The notes beneath the pieces are model-generated. The model worked only from the letters and a program-made list of their open reading frames with translations. It was not told where the DNA came from and did no database searches. 64,000 bases of DNA from Micromonospora sp. HNM0581 (lineage in GTDB: Bacteria; Actinomycetota; Actinomycetes; Mycobacteriales; Micromonosporaceae). The position numbers and the translations under genes were made by a program. Numbering within the stretch: the first letter of the stretch is position 1; each line of letters begins with the position of its first letter. The stretch spans positions 1 through 64,000 of the forward strand of contig NZ_JAASAD010000008.1 in the NCBI RefSeq assembly GCF_012726175.1. Direction: 5' to 3'. Positions 60,813 to 64,000 of this stretch are shown here, one piece after another.

Positions 60813-62276
60813 ATGGCGGAGAACCAGAGCACGTCGGAGCAGCTCAGCTCCGCGCAGAAGCTTGCTCTTTTCGTATTGCTCGGCGCCCAATTCATGCTGT
60901 CGGTCGACTTCTCGATCCTCAATGTGGCGCTGCCGCGGATGGGCGAGGGTGTCGGGTTGGAACTGGCCGACCTGCCCTGGGTCGCCAGCGCGTACGCGCT
61001 ACCCGCAGCGGGATTCACGCTCCTGTTCGGTCGGGTCGCCGACCTGTTCGGCCGACGTCGGCTGTTCCTCACCGGGATCGCCCTGTTGACAGTGGCCTCG
61101 CTGCTAGGCGGTCTGGCGACCAATCCGGTGATGCTGCTCGGTGCTCGCGCGCTGCAGGGTGTCGCCAACGCGATCGCCATTCCTGCGGCGATGGCGCTGC
61201 TCATCACGACGGTGTCCGACGCCCGGGCGCGGGCCCGGGTACTCGGTCTCAACGGGGCGCTGCTCTCTGGCGGCTTCACCGTCGGGGCGCTCGTCGGCGG
61301 CAGTCTGGTCAGCGCCCTGGACTGGCGGTGGGCTTTCTGGATCAACGTGCCGGTTGCCGCGGCCATCTTGGTGCTGACGCCGTTGGTCATCAAGGAGAGC
61401 GTCCGCCCCGCCGGGGTCCGGCTGGATGTGCCCGGCGCGGTCACCGTCACCGCCGGTCTGCTCGCCCTGGTCTACGGGGTCAGCATGCAGAGCTGGATCG
61501 GATTCGTCGTCGGCGTGGTGTTCATCGCCGCCTTCTGGGTGGTCGAGATGCGCGCCAAGGCGCCCCTGGTGTCGCTGGCGCTGCTCAACCGGCCGAACAT
61601 CAAATGGGGCAACTACGGCGGCATGGTGGCCTTCGTGATGGCCAGTGGCATCAACTTCGGCCTGACGCTCTACATGCAGGACGTGCTGCGGCTCGAACCT
61701 TTCACCACTGGCCTGGTGTTCGGTGTGCCGGGTCTGGTGGCGATCGTGGCCGGCGTCATAGCTGGCCGCATGATCGGTCGGTACGGCTACCGTTCGGTGC
61801 TCACGGTCGGGCTGCTGGTGCAGGGTCTGACCACGGTCCCGCTGCTGCTGACCGGGACTTCGACCACGCCGAGCCTGCTGCTGGTCGTGCCCTGCCTCTT
61901 CCTGATGTACTTCGGGCATGTCACGGCCGTGGTGGCCTACACGGTGACGGCCACCTCGCACCTGGACGACTCGCAGCAGGGCCTGGCGACTGGTCTGGCC
62001 ACCCTTGCCCAGCAGATCGCCGTCACGATCGGCATCCCGATCTTCGGGGCTCTCGTGGCCAGTCGGTCCGACGTGCTGGACGGCATCCACTTCGCCATGC
62101 AGGTGCAGATCGTGGCGATCCTGGTGTCTGTGGCGCTGATCTGGTTCGGCCTGCGGGACAGGGGTACGCCGGACGGGCCGGCGACGACGCAGCGTCAGGA
62201 AGCCGAGCCGACCGCCGAGGCCACGCAGCCGGCCCCGGTGCCGGTGCCGCGCAACGTCAGCGAATACCCGGTCTAG
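60813..62276 (+). CDS. MFS transporter, DHA2-like drug exporter
   Basis: 487 residues from ATG 60813; GTG 60807 in the same frame is possible. The start AQFMLSVDFSILNVALPRM and motif A GRVADLFGRRRLFLTGIALL are DHA2-typical, and the motif C region reads GALLSGGFTVGALVGGSLV. Hydrophobic helices run to about residue 440; the polar C-terminal 45 residues (Pro/Ala/Thr/Glu-rich) are cytoplasmic. The dyad shared with the XRE gene suggests control by that regulator. Substrate unknown. Followed by a strong hairpin. Confidence 0.93.
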   Translation: MAENQSTSEQLSSAQKLALFVLLGAQFMLSVDFSILNVALPRMGEGVGLELADLPWVASAYALPAAGFTLLFGRVADLFGRRRLFLTGIALLTVASLLGGLATNPVMLLGARALQGVANAIAIPAAMALLITTVSDARARARVLGLNGALLSGGFTVGALVGGSLVSALDWRWAFWINVPVAAAILVLTPLVIKESVRPAGVRLDVPGAVTVTAGLLALVYGVSMQSWIGFVVGVVFIAAFWVVEMRAKAPLVSLALLNRPNIKWGNYGGMVAFVMASGINFGLTLYMQDVLRLEPFTTGLVFGVPGLVAIVAGVIAGRMIGRYGYRSVLTVGLLVQGLTTVPLLLTGTSTTPSLLLVVPCLFLMYFGHVTAVVAYTVTATSHLDDSQQGLATGLATLAQQIAVTIGIPIFGALVASRSDVLDGIHFAMQVQIVAILVSVALIWFGLRDRGTPDGPATTQRQEAEPTAEATQPAPVPVPRNVSEYPV

Positions 62277-62334
62277 GTCTCAGCCGGGGTTTGCTGCGGG
62301 TGCAGACCCTGGCCGCGGGTCAGACCCATCAGCC

Positions 62335-62377
62335 GCGGTGTGCGGAGCGTCGTCCCCCCTGGCGCTCCGCACACCGC
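62335..62377. terminator. Strong hairpin after the MFS gene
   Basis: Perfect 15-bp stem GCGGTGTGCGGAGCG / CGCTCCGCACACCGC with a 13-base, C-rich loop, 59 bases past the MFS stop. Confidence 0.72.
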
Positions 62378-62448
62378 ATCCGGGTGTCCGGAGCCGTGTC
62401 GATCCCAGTGGGTGTGGGCAGCCACTGAGGCCATCCCGCGATGGCCGG

Positions 62449-62626
62449 GTGACCTACGACGAGGGTCTCGCGATCCGGCTCCGGGAACTGCTCGACAATT
62501 CGACGTCACCAGTCGGCCCATGCGGGCTGGTTACTTTTCGCGCCCAGTACCTGCGTCGAGGACGGGGATGTGCGGTGCCAGGTCGAGGGTGGTGTCCGCT
62601 ACGCCCGGGGCCTGCCGCTGAAGTGA
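62449..62626 (+). pseudogene. Remnant of a TfoX N-terminal-domain family gene
   Basis: GTG 62449 opens VTYDEGLAIRLRELLDN, close to the MxYDEGLAxRLRELL start of small TfoX-N proteins. The middle is lost. A second frame at about 62557-62626 reads EDGDVRCQVEGGVRYARGLP and ends LK-stop, resembling the usual GVxYAxSLPPK end. Only about 58 codons remain of a family near 110 residues, so an internal deletion plus frameshift is inferred. Similarity was judged by eye. Confidence 0.45.
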
Positions 62627-62639
62627 CACGGGCACGCGG

Positions 62640-62672
62640 GGGCGCCCCGCGGTCGCGTACCGCGGGGCGCCC
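62640..62672. terminator. Strong hairpin downstream of the GMC oxidoreductase gene
   Basis: Perfect 14-bp stem GGGCGCCCCGCGGT / ACCGCGGGGCGCCC with loop CGCGT, 17 bases past the minus-strand stop codon at 62690. Confidence 0.75.
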
Positions 62673-62689
62673 TCGCCAGCGCCTGTCGG

Positions 62690-64000
62690 TCAGCCTTCGC
62701 GGAGCCAGCCGGCGAGCCGCTCACCGATCATGATCGAGGTGAGGTTGGTATTGCAGTTGACGATGGACGGCATGACGGAGGCGTCGCAGACGTAAAGGCC
62801 GTCGACGCCATGCACCCGCAGGCGTTCGTCGACGACTGCACTCTCGTCGTCGGCTGTGCCCATCGGCGCGGTGCCGACCGGGTGATAGCCGCTGTCCAGA
62901 CTGAGCCGCACGTAGTGTCGCATCAACTCGTCGTCCTCGGCCATCTCCTCACCGAGCACCACGAACCGTTGGCCCTTGTCGTTGATTCCCGGCGTCTGCA
63001 TGAACTGCCAGCATTGGCGGACCGCCGCGATGAGGGTCTGGACGTCGCGTTCGGTATCGAGGAAGTTGAGCGCGACATCCGGTGGCGCGGTCGGGTCGGC
63101 GGAGGTGAGGGCGAGCCGCCCCCGGGACTCGGGCCGTTGGTGCACGACCATCACGCCGAAGATGGTCTTCGCGGCGGCGAGCATCTGCAACTCGGGGAAG
63201 AGCGTCAGGTCGAAGTGGTTGATCATGTAATACTGGAGATCGTTGAACTCGGTCGAATTCGGCGCGGTGGTGCGCAGGATCGTCTGTAGGAACGCGTCCC
63301 GGGGGTCGAAGCTTCCGGTCTGGGGCACCATGAACGCGCCGGTGCGGGGGTGGTCGATCACCTTGGCACCCACTCCGGCCCGGTCCAGCACCACGTCGAT
63401 GCCCAGCCGGCGCAGGTCGGCGGCGGGTCCGATGCCCGAGCGCAGGAGGATCGCCGGTGAGTTGACCGCGCCGGCAGCCAACACGACAGTGGCGGCCTCG
63501 ATCACTTCGGTGCCGCCCCCGCCCGGTTTGACGACCTCGACGCCACGCGCTCGGTTGCCGGTGAACAGCACCCGACTGACCTGCACCCCGGAGCGAATTT
63601 CAAGGTTCTCGCGGTTGCGGGCCTCGCTGAGGTAACCCATGGCCGTGGAGAACCGGGTCCGGGTGTCGCGGCGGTTCGACGGGATCGGTCCGACGCCGGT
63701 GGCCTGCGGGTGGTTGTGATCCTCCACGTCCGGGAATCCGGCTTTGACACAGGCGTCGTGGAACACCTGCTGCACGGGGGCCATCTCGTGGGTCTTCCAG
63801 CGCCGGATGGGGATGGGCCCTCCCCTGCCGTGGAACTCGTCGTCGAAGTCAAGGTCGTCCTCGAGCCGCTTGTAGAAGGGCAGCACCTCGTTCCAGGCCC
63901 AGGCCGGGTTGCCCATGGCAGCCCACTCGTCGAAGTTGTCGGGCGTGCCGCGCAGCGCGATGGTAGCGCCGACGGCGGAGGATCCGCCGGTCACCTTCCC
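62690..64000 (-). CDS. GMC family flavin oxidoreductase, 5' end outside the window
   Basis: 437 codons are visible; the FAD-binding N-terminus lies beyond base 64000. The first residues, GKVTGGSSAVGATIALRG, correspond to the GMC signature GGSSxxN region. Also seen are AATVVLAAGAVNSPAILLRS (GMC signature 2), GVGAKVIDHP, and the C-terminal SGYHPVGTAPMG, with the catalytic His, followed by LYVCDASVMPSIVNCNTNLT, whose Asn completes the active pair. Such enzymes oxidise alcohols (choline, cholesterol or polyethylene glycol types). The window gives no basis to choose a substrate. Confidence 0.92.
   Translation of the reverse strand, partial: GKVTGGSSAVGATIALRGTPDNFDEWAAMGNPAWAWNEVLPFYKRLEDDLDFDDEFHGRGGPIPIRRWKTHEMAPVQQVFHDACVKAGFPDVEDHNHPQATGVGPIPSNRRDTRTRFSTAMGYLSEARNRENLEIRSGVQVSRVLFTGNRARGVEVVKPGGGGTEVIEAATVVLAAGAVNSPAILLRSGIGPAADLRRLGIDVVLDRAGVGAKVIDHPRTGAFMVPQTGSFDPRDAFLQTILRTTAPNSTEFNDLQYYMINHFDLTLFPELQMLAAAKTIFGVMVVHQRPESRGRLALTSADPTAPPDVALNFLDTERDVQTLIAAVRQCWQFMQTPGINDKGQRFVVLGEEMAEDDELMRHYVRLSLDSGYHPVGTAPMGTADDESAVVDERLRVHGVDGLYVCDASVMPSIVNCNTNLTSIMIGERLAGWLREG

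Overview
The window is very GC-rich, strongly biased to G/C at third codon positions, dense in GTG starts and overlapping operons. It is actinomycete chromosome or a large plasmid; the gene content suggests a Micromonospora/Streptomyces-type secondary-metabolite producer, but the genus cannot be fixed from sequence alone. No rRNA, tRNA, CRISPR or insertion sequence was seen.

Left part (1-23.4 kb): the 3' end of a type I modular polyketide gene (two modules, KS-AT-DH-KR-ACP twice, then a C-terminal docking tail, so the chain passes to a PKS subunit outside the window). Behind it come a small PqqD-like protein, a TetR regulator divergent from a drug-efflux MFS pump, a stand-alone type II thioesterase, a 1.1-kb gene-poor stretch, a large LuxR-type (LAL) regulator, a MacB/FtsX-like ABC exporter, and a convergent two-component system. 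This reads as the regulation, export and editing end of a polyketide cluster.

Centre (24.0-49.9 kb): a complete salicylate-primed thiazoline/oxazoline nonribosomal peptide cluster whose gene set matches what is known of the coelibactin cluster of Streptomyces coelicolor. It has a peptide-type ABC importer (lipoprotein, two permeases, fused double ATPase), salicylate synthase, ferredoxin, salicyl-AMP ligase, NRPS 1 (ArCP-Cy-A-PCP-Cy-A-PCP), NRPS 2 (docking-Cy-A[MT-like]-PCP-TE), a saccharopine-dehydrogenase-like oxidoreductase, a thiazolinyl imine reductase fused to a methyltransferase, a P450, a type II thioesterase and a second methyltransferase paralogous to the fused one. Three Zur-box-like dyads lie before the importer, between the ligase and NRPS operons, and inside the ligase operon. 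I infer a zinc-regulated metallophore (zincophore) system. The first A domain has an atypical specificity code (DLYSMGLIHK by eye) while the other two read as cysteine, so the product may differ from known relatives.

Right part (50-64 kb): ordinary accessory metabolism. It contains a decayed gene, a CcdA/TlpA-type thiol-redox pair, a PEP-mutase-like protein, a flavin split-barrel protein, an acyl-CoA-dehydrogenase-fold flavoenzyme, a DUF899 protein, an MmyB-type XRE regulator, an alpha/beta hydrolase, a DGPF/ECF42-type sigma-factor pair, an SDR lacking its catalytic Tyr and Lys, an MFS pump, a TfoX-like remnant and the 3' part of a GMC oxidoreductase. Several perfect-stem hairpins without T-tracts separate the units here. 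A shared GTACCACTGGCA dyad core upstream of both the XRE gene and the MFS gene suggests a small regulon.
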